Assembly (NCBI GenBank): GCA_905181865.1
Contig: CAJIZG010000002.1
Location: 1-64,000 of the forward strand
Reading direction: 5' to 3'
Length of the DNA stretch: 64,000 nucleotides
DNA from: Urechidicola croceus
Lineage (GTDB): Bacteria > Bacteroidota > Bacteroidia > Flavobacteriales > Flavobacteriaceae
Numbering within the stretch: position 1 is the first letter of the stretch; the number at the start of each line of letters is the position of its first letter. Below are positions 1 to 10,454 of this stretch, piece by piece. The notes beneath the pieces are model-generated. The model saw only the letters and a list, made by a program, of their open reading frames with translations. It did no database searches and had not been told where the DNA came from. A program made the position numbers and the translations under genes.

Positions 1-1475
1 TGACATTAATTTTAGGTCCTGTAAAGCAATTGTTAGAAAGCAATAGCAATTCTCATGAAAGAAGCAGAATTAATTTGATTAATCAGAATGCAAATAGATT
101 GTTGCGTTTGGTCAATCAAATACTAGATTTTAGAAGAGCCGAAACTGGGGTGATAAAATTGAAAGTGGTAAAAGCAGAATTAGTAATACCTACAGAAAAT
201 ATATTTTATTCATTCAGCGAATTGGCTGAATCAAAGAATATAAATTTTAATTTAGACATTGAAAACGAAGTCGAAGACTGTTGGATTGATTTAGAGAAGT
301 ACAATAAGATATTATATAACTTACTTTCTAATGCGATGAAATTTACCCAAAATGATGGGAATGTAAATTTATTTGTAGGTATTGAGGAAGGGATTGATCG
401 CTTTTTGATTATTGAAGTGAGTGATAACGGTATTGGAATTCCAAAAGAGAGTCAGGAGAAAATATTTTCTCGATTTTATCAAGCTTCGAATAGCAAAGAG
501 ATTACCACTGGAACAGGGATCGGATTGTCATTAGTAAAAGCACTGGTCGAAATTCATAAAGGAGAAATTATAGTGGAAAGCACCCCTAAATTCGGAAGCA
601 TTTTTAAGGTTCGATTACCAATTTATAAGGAGTGTTTTCAAAAAAGTGAAATTTTTGAATTTGAACCAGAACCAACCGAAGAAGTTAGAGAGGTTTGGAT
701 AAAGAAAGGAAAGAATAATCTAGATATAAAGTATAAAATATTAATTATAGAAGACAATCAGGAACTTAGAAAATACCTTGTCGATTTTTTATCAGATTAT
801 TACAAAGTATATGAAGCTGAAAACGGAAAAGAGGGATTGGTAATTTGTAGAAAAGTAAAGCCAATTTTATGTGTGGTTGATGTGATGATGCCTATAATGG
901 ATGGATTTGAATATGTAGAAGAAGTCAAAAAAGATGAGAATTTAAGTCATACGGCAATTGTATTATTAACGGCACTAGCGGAAAATGAAAATAGAATAAA
1001 AGGATACAGTCTTGGAGTTGATGGTTATTTAGTAAAACCATTTGACCCGTTTTTATTGAAAACAAGAATAGAGAATATAATAAAAACGCATTCTGAATTG
1101 AAACAGCGATTTTCGGGCGAAGTAGAAAGTGAGGTAAGTTCTTTGGCGCATTCCCAAATTGATATTGATTTTATCTCAAAGGTAAAAGATGTGATAGAGG
1201 CTTCTGTGAGTAATCCTGATTTAACTGATAAATATTTATGTGATGAAATGGGAATGAGTTCCTCTAAACTATATCGCAAAATAAAACAGTTGACCGATCT
1301 TACTCCAAAGGAATTTGGCCGAACCTTACGATTAAAGAAATCTGTACAGTTGTTAAAAACAAAAGAATACAACGTCTCTGAAGTAGCGCATATGGTTGGA
1401 TTTAATGATCCTTTGTATTTTAGTAAATGTTTTAAAACCCAATTTGGAGACTCGCCAAGTAAGTATCTTAAATAG
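1..1475 (+). CDS. Hybrid two-component system sensor/regulator (HTCS): HisKA, HATPase, receiver, AraC-type HTH; 5' end outside window
   Basis: Frame is open from base 3 (TLILGPVKQLLESNSN...); NANRLLRLVNQILDFRRAETG dimerisation region, GTGIGLSLVKALVEIHKGEI ATPase box, VVDVMMPIMDGFEYVEEVK receiver, C-terminal AraC HTH (VSEVAHMVGFNDPLYFSKCFKTQFGDSPSKYLK). Confidence 0.93.
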   Translation, partial: TLILGPVKQLLESNSNSHERSRINLINQNANRLLRLVNQILDFRRAETGVIKLKVVKAELVIPTENIFYSFSELAESKNINFNLDIENEVEDCWIDLEKYNKILYNLLSNAMKFTQNDGNVNLFVGIEEGIDRFLIIEVSDNGIGIPKESQEKIFSRFYQASNSKEITTGTGIGLSLVKALVEIHKGEIIVESTPKFGSIFKVRLPIYKECFQKSEIFEFEPEPTEEVREVWIKKGKNNLDIKYKILIIEDNQELRKYLVDFLSDYYKVYEAENGKEGLVICRKVKPILCVVDVMMPIMDGFEYVEEVKKDENLSHTAIVLLTALAENENRIKGYSLGVDGYLVKPFDPFLLKTRIENIIKTHSELKQRFSGEVESEVSSLAHSQIDIDFISKVKDVIEASVSNPDLTDKYLCDEMGMSSSKLYRKIKQLTDLTPKEFGRTLRLKKSVQLLKTKEYNVSEVAHMVGFNDPLYFSKCFKTQFGDSPSKYLK

Positions 1476-1768
1476 TCACATTGCTTTAAAAAGCATTATA
1501 TTTTTATAATTAATACTAATATCTTTTAGTATGATTATTCTTATTAGTTATTTGCAAAGGATATAATTTCAAGGCATATCAAGGTCTTAATAATAAATGT
1601 TGAGTGTATTGTTGCTTTATTTTGTAAATGCCATATTCTTCTAAGGTTTCTCTATGATATAGTAGGGGTTTCCCATGGTTTTAGTGGATTTTTCCATACC
1701 AAGATTAAACTTTTCAAGTAGTTTTGTCGAAAATATATTGATCAATTCTGAATATAAAGGGGATAATC

Positions 1769-1822
1769 AGTAAATGTTTTAAAATTCAATTTGAAGACTC
1801 TTCTAGTAAGTATCTTAAATAG
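1769..1822 (+). repeat. Degenerate second copy of the 3' end of the HTCS gene (matches 1422..1475)
   Basis: agtaaatgttttaaaattcaatttgaagactcttctagtaagtatcttaaatag aligns to the HTCS C-terminal codons and stop with about 6 mismatches in 54 nt; a shorter third copy lies near 2059..2083. Confidence 0.8.
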
Positions 1823-1826
1823 TTGA

Positions 1827-2007
1827 AATTTCCTTTTCCAGGAAAACTTCCTTCTCCAAACTCTTCTTGTTCTCTACGCCATTTATATAGCAGGCTAACT
1901 CTAATTCCTAGTTCTCTAGCCAATTCTGAAATGTTTGACCTTTCCTGACTTAATTCAACAGCTTTTCGTTTAAAAAGGGCATCATAAATTTTTCTTGATT
2001 GTTTCAT
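1827..2007 (-). pseudogene. Truncated IS3-family OrfA (HTH transposase) remnant
   Basis: MKQSRKIYDALFKRKAVELSQERSNISELARELGIRVSLLYKWRREQEEFGEGSFPGKGN is a typical OrfA start that breaks off at GKGN; no OrfB nearby. Confidence 0.75.
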
Positions 2008-2160
2008 AAATTAAAATTTTACTCTTAACTCTAACTGTAAACTAAATTAGTACATCCACTCACCAAGTAAGTTCATTAAATAGTTCGTGTTTGAGAATCC
2101 ATAATCTAAATTCTTACTTGTACTAAATAAATACTAAAAAGTTCATTCTTCGGTATTATT

Positions 2161-3696
2161 TTACATTTCAAATTCTTTCGCCCAAGTATCATACAGAGCT
2201 TTGAGTTCATTAAATTTTTCGGGATTAGAAATGGCGAAATCCTGAGTTTCTACCGGGTCAATTTTTAAATTATATAAACTCCACTTGTTTTTATGGGCAA
2301 CTAATTTCCAGTCACCATCACGTACTGCTTTTCCATGTTGCCATTGCCAAAATAAAGGTTTTGTTCTCTGTACTTCTTCACCCTGTAATATTGGTAAAAA
2401 ACTAATTCCGTCTAATGGATGAATTATTTCGTTATTATAGGTCGATGGATAGTCAACTTCTGTTACATCTACAAAAGTAGACATCAGATCTATGAGATGT
2501 AAGGGAGTATTAGAAATTTTATTTTTTTCTTTAATTACTTTAGGCCAATAAGCGATCATTGGCGTTTTAATACCACCTTCGCTACTGTAATTTTTGAAAA
2601 AGCGAAGGGGCGTGTTTGATACATTTGCCCAATGCTTATCTAGAGATGTCCATCTACCCAGTGTTCCTATTTCTCCAGTCGCTATTATATTATTTACAAC
2701 TTCTCCAGAAGCTCCATTATCCGATAAAAATAAAACCAAGGTATTGTCGGCCACACCCATTTCATCCAATTTTACGAGTAATCTCCCTATGTTTTGATCC
2801 AAACGATCTATCATGGCTCCATATACTGCCATCTTTAGGTCTTCTTCTTTCTTTTCATCATCAGATAAACGATCCCAATCCTGGTATGTTGCTTTAGACA
2901 AAGGATAATCAGCGGCAATGAGTCCCATTGCTTTTTGCTTTTCGAACCTCGCCTTTCTAGTTGCTTCATAACCGTCCATGTATTTACCTTGATATTTGGC
3001 AATATCTTCTGGCCATGCCATTAATGGATCATGGGGTGCGGTATAGGACATATACAAGAAAAAAGGTTTATCGACTTCTTGTTTATCCATCCAAGTTAAT
3101 GCGTAATCTGTAAAAGTATCGGTGGTGTAAAAATCTTTGGGAGGTGTATAAGGCTGAATTACTTTTCCATCTAGTACCCAAGGTCTGTCCGGTCTTTTTT
3201 GTGCAGGTTGCATTTCACCGTCTCTTTGCAACCCTGGATTAAAATGGTTACTTGCACCGTGAAATAAGCCACTATAATGATCAAAACCTCTCTCTGTTGG
3301 CATTTCTGTACTATGGTGTTTCCCAGACCACATAGTGGTGTATCCTGCCGTTTTGAATAGCTCTCCCAAAGTAATGGCATTGTTCATAGGTTTTTCAAAA
3401 CTTTTGTGATAGCCAGTTCTTTGAGAATACAATCCTGTAAGCAAACTAGCCCTTGAAGGAAAGCACTTAGAAGTATTATACATTTGTGTAAATCGAATTC
3501 CTTGTGATGCAAGTCGATCTAAATTTGGAGTTTTAACTTCACTACCATAACAACCGATATCAGACCAACCCATATCATCAGCAAAAATGAGGACGACATT
3601 TGGTGATTCATTTTCAGGTTTTTGTGCCGCACATGACAGTAGAAAAAATATAGAAATTAGGCTAAATACCTGCGTAATTGATCTTGATTGGTTCAT
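2161..3696 (-). CDS. S1-family sulfatase, lipoprotein
   Basis: Signal/lipobox FFLLSCAAQ; NVVLIFADDMGWSDIGCYG; formylglycine motif CFPSRASLLTG; C-terminal DWKLVAHKNKWSLYNLKIDP; start placed at MNQSRS. Confidence 0.93.
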   Translation of the reverse strand: MNQSRSITQVFSLISIFFLLSCAAQKPENESPNVVLIFADDMGWSDIGCYGSEVKTPNLDRLASQGIRFTQMYNTSKCFPSRASLLTGLYSQRTGYHKSFEKPMNNAITLGELFKTAGYTTMWSGKHHSTEMPTERGFDHYSGLFHGASNHFNPGLQRDGEMQPAQKRPDRPWVLDGKVIQPYTPPKDFYTTDTFTDYALTWMDKQEVDKPFFLYMSYTAPHDPLMAWPEDIAKYQGKYMDGYEATRKARFEKQKAMGLIAADYPLSKATYQDWDRLSDDEKKEEDLKMAVYGAMIDRLDQNIGRLLVKLDEMGVADNTLVLFLSDNGASGEVVNNIIATGEIGTLGRWTSLDKHWANVSNTPLRFFKNYSSEGGIKTPMIAYWPKVIKEKNKISNTPLHLIDLMSTFVDVTEVDYPSTYNNEIIHPLDGISFLPILQGEEVQRTKPLFWQWQHGKAVRDGDWKLVAHKNKWSLYNLKIDPVETQDFAISNPEKFNELKALYDTWAKEFEM

Positions 3697-3754
3697 TGAT
3701 TTATATTTTAAAATTATAAAGATATACTGCATTTAAATATTTTAGTATTACTTC

Positions 3755-5362
3755 TTACTTAATTTTTACTTGACCTTCTTGTAAAAAGGCAGGGTTATAT
3801 TCCCCACGTTCATGGAAACCAGAAAAATCACGCATGGATGAAATGCGAGGATAACTATCAAAAACAGCTCCGGAACCCAATACTCTCGGATCTCCTTGAA
3901 TTTTCAGTTGCTCGGTAAGTTTTGTACTCAATTTATTCTTAATCGATGCGTAGGATACATCGTCTGCAATATTATATATACAGCCTGGATCATTTTTAAT
4001 ATCGTATAGCTGCTCAGCCGGTCTTTTACTATAGGCTAGATTATAGGCTTCGTTATATTTCTTTTGCTCATCGAGCAAAAAGGATTTCGAAGGTGAACCA
4101 TCAACATCATTGAATCCGGGTGCTATAGCCTTCAATCCCTTAGGGATTACATATCCTTTCGGCCTTTCGGGAGCAGGATCTCCTGCCGGCCATAGTGAAG
4201 GCTTAAAATTACGAACATATAAATAATCCTCTGTTCTAATTGCTCGTGCGGGATAGCCAAGATTATCTGGTCGCGCATGGGTATGTCTTTCTCTCCCAGT
4301 AAGCACATATTCTCGGTGTTTATAATTTTTATCTTCAGAAAAAAATAATTTGGTAAGGCTTTTACCTGACATTTCAGGTTTGTTTTCAACTGCTGCAATT
4401 TCTAAAAATGTTGGAGCCATATCTATTAAAGCAACCAAGTCTTTAACCACTCTATTTCCTTTCATTTTTGCAGGCCAACAGACTGCCAAGGGCACATGCG
4501 TTCCGTATTCCTGTAAATTTGCTTTTGCTGATGGAAACGGCATGCCATTATCTGCTGTTACTACTATAATAGTATTTTCTAATTCTCCCTTTTCTTCTAG
4601 GAATTGAATCATTTTTCCCAAGTGTTTATCAAACCATTCTATTTCTAAGGTATAATCGGCAATGTCACTTTTAACCAATTCATGGTTTGGAAGAAATGAA
4701 GGGACTACAGCATTATCTAATGATTTACCAGAACTTACGCCAGAACCATCTTCATAATTCCGATGTGGTTCGTGACAGCCATACCAGAAAAAGAAAGGTT
4801 GCTCCTTTTCTTTTTGCGAATAGAAATCTACAAAGTTTCCAAAGTAATCTGTTAAGTGAATACCATTCGCAGGTACTGTTTTCAAATGTTTGCTATTGTA
4901 TTCTTTACCCACCGGATTTTGCTTCCAGCCCGCATCTTTCCAATTTCCAGGCCCCCAAGGCTTTCCAGTAAAACCGGTTGTGTAACCAATATCAGCCAAC
5001 AAGTCTGTGTAAACAGAAAATTTTTTAGGAAAATAGCTTGCGTGTGTACCAGCTTCTTCTATTTCCCAAATATTTTTACCCGTGAGCATAGCGGCTCTTG
5101 AAGGACTACATTGTGGCGCTCCTACAAAAGCATTTTCAAACAAAATACCTGCCTTTGCAACTTTGTCAAAGGCTGGTGTATTTAAACCCGTAGTTCCATA
5201 TCCGGAGGCATAGGGGTAAGATTGATCGTCGGCAATGGCAAAAAGGATGTTAGGTTTACTTTTTTTAGGTGCTGCATTTTTTGTTTTACAACTATTCAGT
5301 AAAAATGCTCCAATTGTCAAGAATAAAATTGTGGCTACTATATGTTTATTAAGTTTTTGCAT
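3755..5362 (-). CDS. S1-family sulfatase (heparan N-sulfatase-like), lipoprotein
   Basis: LLNSCKTK lipobox; NILFAIADDQSYPYASGYG; CSPSRAAMLTGKNIWEIEEAGTH; LYDIKNDPGCIYNIADD. Confidence 0.92.
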   Translation of the reverse strand: MQKLNKHIVATILFLTIGAFLLNSCKTKNAAPKKSKPNILFAIADDQSYPYASGYGTTGLNTPAFDKVAKAGILFENAFVGAPQCSPSRAAMLTGKNIWEIEEAGTHASYFPKKFSVYTDLLADIGYTTGFTGKPWGPGNWKDAGWKQNPVGKEYNSKHLKTVPANGIHLTDYFGNFVDFYSQKEKEQPFFFWYGCHEPHRNYEDGSGVSSGKSLDNAVVPSFLPNHELVKSDIADYTLEIEWFDKHLGKMIQFLEEKGELENTIIVVTADNGMPFPSAKANLQEYGTHVPLAVCWPAKMKGNRVVKDLVALIDMAPTFLEIAAVENKPEMSGKSLTKLFFSEDKNYKHREYVLTGRERHTHARPDNLGYPARAIRTEDYLYVRNFKPSLWPAGDPAPERPKGYVIPKGLKAIAPGFNDVDGSPSKSFLLDEQKKYNEAYNLAYSKRPAEQLYDIKNDPGCIYNIADDVSYASIKNKLSTKLTEQLKIQGDPRVLGSGAVFDSYPRISSMRDFSGFHERGEYNPAFLQEGQVKIK

Positions 5363-5435
5363 GGGTAAATCATTGGTTTTTTAATTATTAGACTACTGGT
5401 ATACTATATTTTTTGAATTGAAAATCCTCTCATTA

Positions 5436-8400
5436 TTATTTTACTTGAAATGAATAATTACCTGACCCAACAGTCAGGACAACGTACTCCTTACCATTCA
5501 TTCCTTCAGTTATGCCTTTATTACCTTTATTAAATTTATTGTTAGACCAAACGGTTTTACCCCCCTCGTATATGGCAATACTTTTCTTTCCTAATTTAGG
5601 GATGCTGACTTGGGCTTTTGTATTGACTGGGATTTGAACATCAAGTTTGAAAATGCCTTCAGTCAATTTCCACGAAGAGCTAATCTCTCCTCTTACAGTT
5701 TTTACAGATGCTCTAGCAGATGTCAATTCCCCAAGCAGATACGGTTTGATTCTAAATTCCCTGTACCCTGGCTTCATATTTTCGGAGCCATAGAAATTAG
5801 GCCCCTGTATTCCGGCAATGTATCGGTAGAAAAACTCGTTTACTCCGGCCAGCATTGTCATATTATCGGACCTCCTCCGTCCACCTTCTTCGGCAAAATC
5901 CCGTCCCCAGCATTCCCAAATGGTGGTAGCTCCCTGTTCAACCATATATCCCCAGCCGGGATAATCGGTTGTATTTACGATATTGTACATTTCATTCCCC
6001 ATGTTGTTAGCCGTTAAACTTTCAACAAGAGCAGTAATACCAGCGTGTCCTACCCGAAGATGCCCGTTGTCATTTTGGGTGATGTTTTGAGCGATGTTGG
6101 TGATGAGTTTTTCCTGATATTCTTCCGGCACAAGTCCCAAGGAAAGGGGAAGCATTTCTGCCGTTTGCGATTTGGAGGCATAATGCCCTGTTGTTTTGTC
6201 AAGCCACTTTTCGTTGAATGCCTTTTTTACTTCTTGAGCTAATAGTGAGTAGTTATATGCATCTTCTTTTTGTCCAATTATTTTGGCCATTTCTGCGACC
6301 AAAAAAATATTTCGATAGTACAAGGCCGTCCATGATAGACTTTGTGGCGTTTCATCTGATCTCCATTTTTCATAACCCGGTGCTTTTCCTGGTACCATGT
6401 GATCACCAAGCCATCCTATTGTAACAATAGGTCCTTCAGACATATTATCTTTAATATAGTCAACCCAGTCTTTTATGGTTTCATAATGCTCGTCTAAAAG
6501 GGATCTGTCATCATAAGCCTGATAGAGATACCAAATTAACATGGCATATGCAGAACCTTGTGAAACATCTGGAGCGCGTAGTTTTCCTGGAAATGCGGGA
6601 ACCACATCCCCTACACTGCCATCTTCACGAGCGGCCAACCTTATATCTGTGGCATATTTCCTCCAAAATAAAGGCATATGTTTTCTGGTAAACAGGCTTG
6701 CTGCTATACTGGCAGGTTCATTATATCCATATGGTTCACGATGCAAGCAATCCAATAGAAACCCTTTCAAACTATTGCTCAGCGTTCTATTTACATTATC
6801 ATGAATGGTATTGAACAGTTCATTAGAGCAACTGAAATCACCTTTCAAATTTTCGTCGGTGTGAACGATACGACCTTGAACATCACCCAGAGATGGTTTA
6901 TTAGAGAACCCTTTTATCTGTACATATTGTACAGGGTGATACACAAATCGTGGCTCATAGGACTCACCATTGGAATCGCCTTTTAGTATATAATAATCTC
7001 GCTCTTGCTCACCTGGCCAAGGCTCTTCATCGATCATTCCATTTTTTAACAAGCGTGTTGAATAATCGATCTCTATTTGATCTCCCCGTTTTCCTTTGAT
7101 GTTCAATTTGACCCATCCCCCAAACAATTGATCAAAATGATAGATAAATACACCTGGTTTTGGCTCGGTTATTTTAATGGGTTTAATCGTTTCGATAACT
7201 TTCATAGCGGGCATTAACTGAGATGAAAGTATTCCCGAGGGTCCTTTGTTTTCTTCAGCCTCAAGCCATGAGCTTTCATCGAACCCTGTCGCGTTCCAGC
7301 CATCTTGTTCTTTCCTCGCATCATACTTTTCTCCAAAATCAAGATCATTCTCACCTATAGGAGCATAAGAATATTTCCAAGACTTGTCGCTTGATATCCG
7401 TTCTATTGAGCCATCTTCAAATTCTATATTTAGTTGTACCAATAATTGGGGTTTATCACTCCAATTGTTCTGAGAATAGTCAAGGACTTTGGCACTATAC
7501 CAACCGTTGCCTAGAAAAACTCCAATCGCATTGTTGCCTTGCTTTAATTCTTCCGTAACGTCATAAGTTATGTATTTAATTAATTTGTTATAATCTGTAA
7601 ATGCTGGAGATAGTACATCGTTTCCAATTTTTTCTCCGTTCATATAAAATTCGCTTAAGCCTAGACCCGAAAAGTAAACACGGGCTCTTTTTATCTTTTT
7701 TACAATTTTAAATTCCTTTCGGAGCAATTGGGCATTACCTGATGGATCAGAGCGATGCTTGTAATCATTATCTAAACTGTCGTCAAACCTCCACCAACCA
7801 GCAAGGTCTTTCGTTAAAAAAGTGTTGTGCATTACTTCAACAATGGTCTCAATTGGTAGGGCATTTCGGTATATGTTTAGTTCGTCAATGTTGCCCTTGA
7901 AAAAGTGTTTTTTATTGGAATGTGACCCTATAAATGCAGTCGCATATCCTCGTGGGTAAATTAAGCCGGGATTGGTAAAAGACTTAAATTCCTTTCCATC
8001 AATATAGACCCTTTTAGCGATACCATCGTAGGTAACGGATATATGATGCCATGCCCCATTATCAAAAAAATCATCTCGAAGTACGGCACAATCTTCTTCA
8101 TATACACCACTTATGCCCAACCCAAACCAGATTCCTTTTTTGCCTAACTTTTCTCCTATTGCCAATACCTGTGAAGCATCACCATCATCTTTTCGATAAA
8201 TGGTCTGCCATTCGTTCGTAAATTCTTCAGGTTTAACCCACGCATTTATTGTAATACCATCATACAATTTTGCATTTCTATGAAACCTTGCTTTGATGGG
8301 CTGATCCGCTCCCTTCAATAAAACCGCTTGACCTACTTTTCCTTCTGCATATGAAAGGTCATTAAATAGTCGAGTACCAATCCACCTTCCTTCCCAGTCA

Positions 8401-8849
8401 TCTTTTTCTAACAACCCCATCTCGAAATTCGCAGGCTCGCTCCAATCTGACACTTTGCCTTTCACATTCCAAACCCGAACCTTCCAAAAACACTTTTCTC
8501 CGCTAGTTAATAAATCACCTTGGTACGGAATGTTTACAGAATTGCTCAACTTGACTTTTTTACTATCCCATTTATTACCAATATCATTATTGAGATTGTT
8601 GAGGCTTGTTGCAACCAAAACCTGATAGGCGCTTTGTAATTCCCCACGTCCGTCGGTCTCAAGTATCCAACTGAATTTTGGAATTTTGGTATCAATTCCT
8701 AATGGGTTAATGGCATATTCACAGCGTAATTTATTCGGATTGATATTTCCCTTTATTGAATTTCCTCCACCAAAAGAACTGAAGGAAAATGCTAAGAGTA
8801 AACAAAACCCTAAAAAAATTGATCTAAGAATTTGTGTCATAATTTTCAC
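5436..8849 (-). CDS. GH78-like alpha-L-rhamnosidase with inserted LamG/concanavalin-A-like domain
   Basis: N-term LRCEYAINPLGIDTKIPKFSWILETDGRGELQSAYQVLVA; DCLHREPYGYNEPASIAASLF and GATTIWECWGRD catalytic-domain motifs; LamG-like ITINAWVKPEEF...GAWHHISVTYDGIAKRVYIDGKEF...GNIDELNIYRNALP in between. Confidence 0.9.
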   Translation of the reverse strand: MKIMTQILRSIFLGFCLLLAFSFSSFGGGNSIKGNINPNKLRCEYAINPLGIDTKIPKFSWILETDGRGELQSAYQVLVATSLNNLNNDIGNKWDSKKVKLSNSVNIPYQGDLLTSGEKCFWKVRVWNVKGKVSDWSEPANFEMGLLEKDDWEGRWIGTRLFNDLSYAEGKVGQAVLLKGADQPIKARFHRNAKLYDGITINAWVKPEEFTNEWQTIYRKDDGDASQVLAIGEKLGKKGIWFGLGISGVYEEDCAVLRDDFFDNGAWHHISVTYDGIAKRVYIDGKEFKSFTNPGLIYPRGYATAFIGSHSNKKHFFKGNIDELNIYRNALPIETIVEVMHNTFLTKDLAGWWRFDDSLDNDYKHRSDPSGNAQLLRKEFKIVKKIKRARVYFSGLGLSEFYMNGEKIGNDVLSPAFTDYNKLIKYITYDVTEELKQGNNAIGVFLGNGWYSAKVLDYSQNNWSDKPQLLVQLNIEFEDGSIERISSDKSWKYSYAPIGENDLDFGEKYDARKEQDGWNATGFDESSWLEAEENKGPSGILSSQLMPAMKVIETIKPIKITEPKPGVFIYHFDQLFGGWVKLNIKGKRGDQIEIDYSTRLLKNGMIDEEPWPGEQERDYYILKGDSNGESYEPRFVYHPVQYVQIKGFSNKPSLGDVQGRIVHTDENLKGDFSCSNELFNTIHDNVNRTLSNSLKGFLLDCLHREPYGYNEPASIAASLFTRKHMPLFWRKYATDIRLAAREDGSVGDVVPAFPGKLRAPDVSQGSAYAMLIWYLYQAYDDRSLLDEHYETIKDWVDYIKDNMSEGPIVTIGWLGDHMVPGKAPGYEKWRSDETPQSLSWTALYYRNIFLVAEMAKIIGQKEDAYNYSLLAQEVKKAFNEKWLDKTTGHYASKSQTAEMLPLSLGLVPEEYQEKLITNIAQNITQNDNGHLRVGHAGITALVESLTANNMGNEMYNIVNTTDYPGWGYMVEQGATTIWECWGRDFAEEGGRRRSDNMTMLAGVNEFFYRYIAGIQGPNFYGSENMKPGYREFRIKPYLLGELTSARASVKTVRGEISSSWKLTEGIFKLDVQIPVNTKAQVSIPKLGKKSIAIYEGGKTVWSNNKFNKGNKGITEGMNGKEYVVLTVGSGNYSFQVK

Positions 8850-8883
8850 ATTTGTTTTTAATCTTACTATTCCTCATTTAATT

Positions 8884-8990
8884 CTTTACTCGTTAATAAT
8901 AGTTTTAAACTTTTATCCTCATTTAGTAACCCGCACAGATCAACAAGGATTTGGTAAATATCTAGTATTTCAACTGCTTCATTGCGTTTT
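8884..8990 (-). pseudogene. Fragment of a second S1 sulfatase (C-terminal third), overlapping the 3' end of the intact sulfatase ORF
   Basis: Reverse strand reads KRNEAVEILDIYQILVDLCGLLNEDKSLKLLL, parallel to MKRMEAVEMLDIYPTLLDLCGLPANDFNEGKSLRPLI of the adjacent sulfatase. Confidence 0.75.
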
Positions 8991-10433
8991 ATTAGGTTGT
9001 TTTGTATATTTTTTTATAAAATAAGGGTTTACACCTTTATTTTTAGTGTTTTTTGACCGAATGGTGTTGATGTCTGGGAGCGCCAATTTAAGTTTATTTA
9101 TTTTTTTTAAATAAAAAGGATCATCAACTTTATTGATCCATTCATTTTTATCTATTTCATGATCGTAAAACTCCTCGGTTTTATCTTCGTATTGAATATA
9201 CCTGAATTGATCGGAAACGACAGCATGGTTATTTCTTCCGTACGAGGTAATTGCAAAATAGTCTTTTTTCTTTTGTTTGTTTTCTATCAAGGGTCTTAAA
9301 CTTTTCCCTTCATTAAAATCATTCGCAGGTAATCCACATAAATCGAGTAGGGTAGGGTATATATCTAGCATTTCAACGGCTTCCATCCGTTTCATAGGTT
9401 TTCCTCCATTTGGAACCGAAATAATAAGCGGCGCATTTGTGGCTTCTTGCCATAAACCATGTTTTGCAAATCTTCCTTTTTCTCCAAGATGATATCCATG
9501 GTCAGACCACAAAATCACGATAGTATTATTTTTATATTTACTGTTTTCTAGTGCAGTGAGCACTTCACCAATATAATGATCTACAAAAGTGACAGATGCT
9601 AGATAACTCTGAACGATACTTTTCCATTCCCCAGATTCTATCGCCCAATCAGTTGATGGCATCATTGGCATTTCATGCACAGCAGAAGCGATGGCGGGTA
9701 CATCATCAAGGTCATCTTTTTTATATGGAGGCGTCTTTATCTCTGAAATTGGGTGCATGTCGAACCATTTTTGAGGCACGTGCCATGGCACATGTGGACG
9801 TAAAAAACCGGCTGTTAGAAAGAATGGTTTGTCATAGTCATCTTGTAATTTTTCAACGGCCCAATTCGCTGTTCTGTAATCGGGCATTTCAGCATCTGTT
9901 TCTGGAAATGCCCCCCAATCAGTACTTGTTCCTTTTCTATCCCACTTCATTCTTTTAGTAGGTTTTGGACCAAATCCTTTTTCTCGCCCTGCGGCCTCAT
10001 CAAATACGCCTTCTGGAGCAAATTCATGAAATATTTTCCCTTTACCCATGGTGTGATAACCATTATTCTTAAAATACTCAGGTAGAAAAACAATATCATT
10101 TGTGATCTCAGAAGCCCCTCTTATGTTAGCATCAGCAATTTGTCCGTAAATACCAGTAGTTGATGGCCGAAGGCCAGTCATAATAGATGCGCGTGAAGGA
10201 CCACAAATTGGAGCCTGACAATGAGCATTTGTGAACAAGACACCCCTTGATGCGAGTTTATCCATATTGGGAGTGATTGCATTTGGATGTCCACCCATAA
10301 CCCCAATCCAGTCATTTAAATCATCTACACAAATCATTAATACGTTCGGTGGTTGGGCTACTTTTTCTTCATTTTTACAAGAGAATAAAAGGGCAAAAAG
10401 CAAAACTAGGTGTAGGTTTTTTATGATATTCAT
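8979..10433 (-). CDS. S1-family sulfatase (iduronate-2-sulfatase-like), lipoprotein
   Basis: LLFSCKNEEK; NVLMICVDDLNDWIGVMGGHP; APICGPSRASIMTGLRPSTTG; WSDHGYHLGEKGRFAKHGLWQEATNAPLII. Confidence 0.93.
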   Translation of the reverse strand: MNIIKNLHLVLLFALLFSCKNEEKVAQPPNVLMICVDDLNDWIGVMGGHPNAITPNMDKLASRGVLFTNAHCQAPICGPSRASIMTGLRPSTTGIYGQIADANIRGASEITNDIVFLPEYFKNNGYHTMGKGKIFHEFAPEGVFDEAAGREKGFGPKPTKRMKWDRKGTSTDWGAFPETDAEMPDYRTANWAVEKLQDDYDKPFFLTAGFLRPHVPWHVPQKWFDMHPISEIKTPPYKKDDLDDVPAIASAVHEMPMMPSTDWAIESGEWKSIVQSYLASVTFVDHYIGEVLTALENSKYKNNTIVILWSDHGYHLGEKGRFAKHGLWQEATNAPLIISVPNGGKPMKRMEAVEMLDIYPTLLDLCGLPANDFNEGKSLRPLIENKQKKKDYFAITSYGRNNHAVVSDQFRYIQYEDKTEEFYDHEIDKNEWINKVDDPFYLKKINKLKLALPDINTIRSKNTKNKGVNPYFIKKYTKQPNKTQ

Positions 10434-10454
10434 ATGTCTTATTTCTTTTTAAAT

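Noticed and set aside
1025-1372. Minus-strand ORF (115 aa) inside the HTCS gene
   Set aside because: Antisense shadow of a well-supported coding region; no recognisable domain.
4350-5101. Overlapping plus-strand ORFs of 81-94 aa within sulfatase 3755..5362
   Set aside because: Antisense to a clear sulfatase; no signal or domain.
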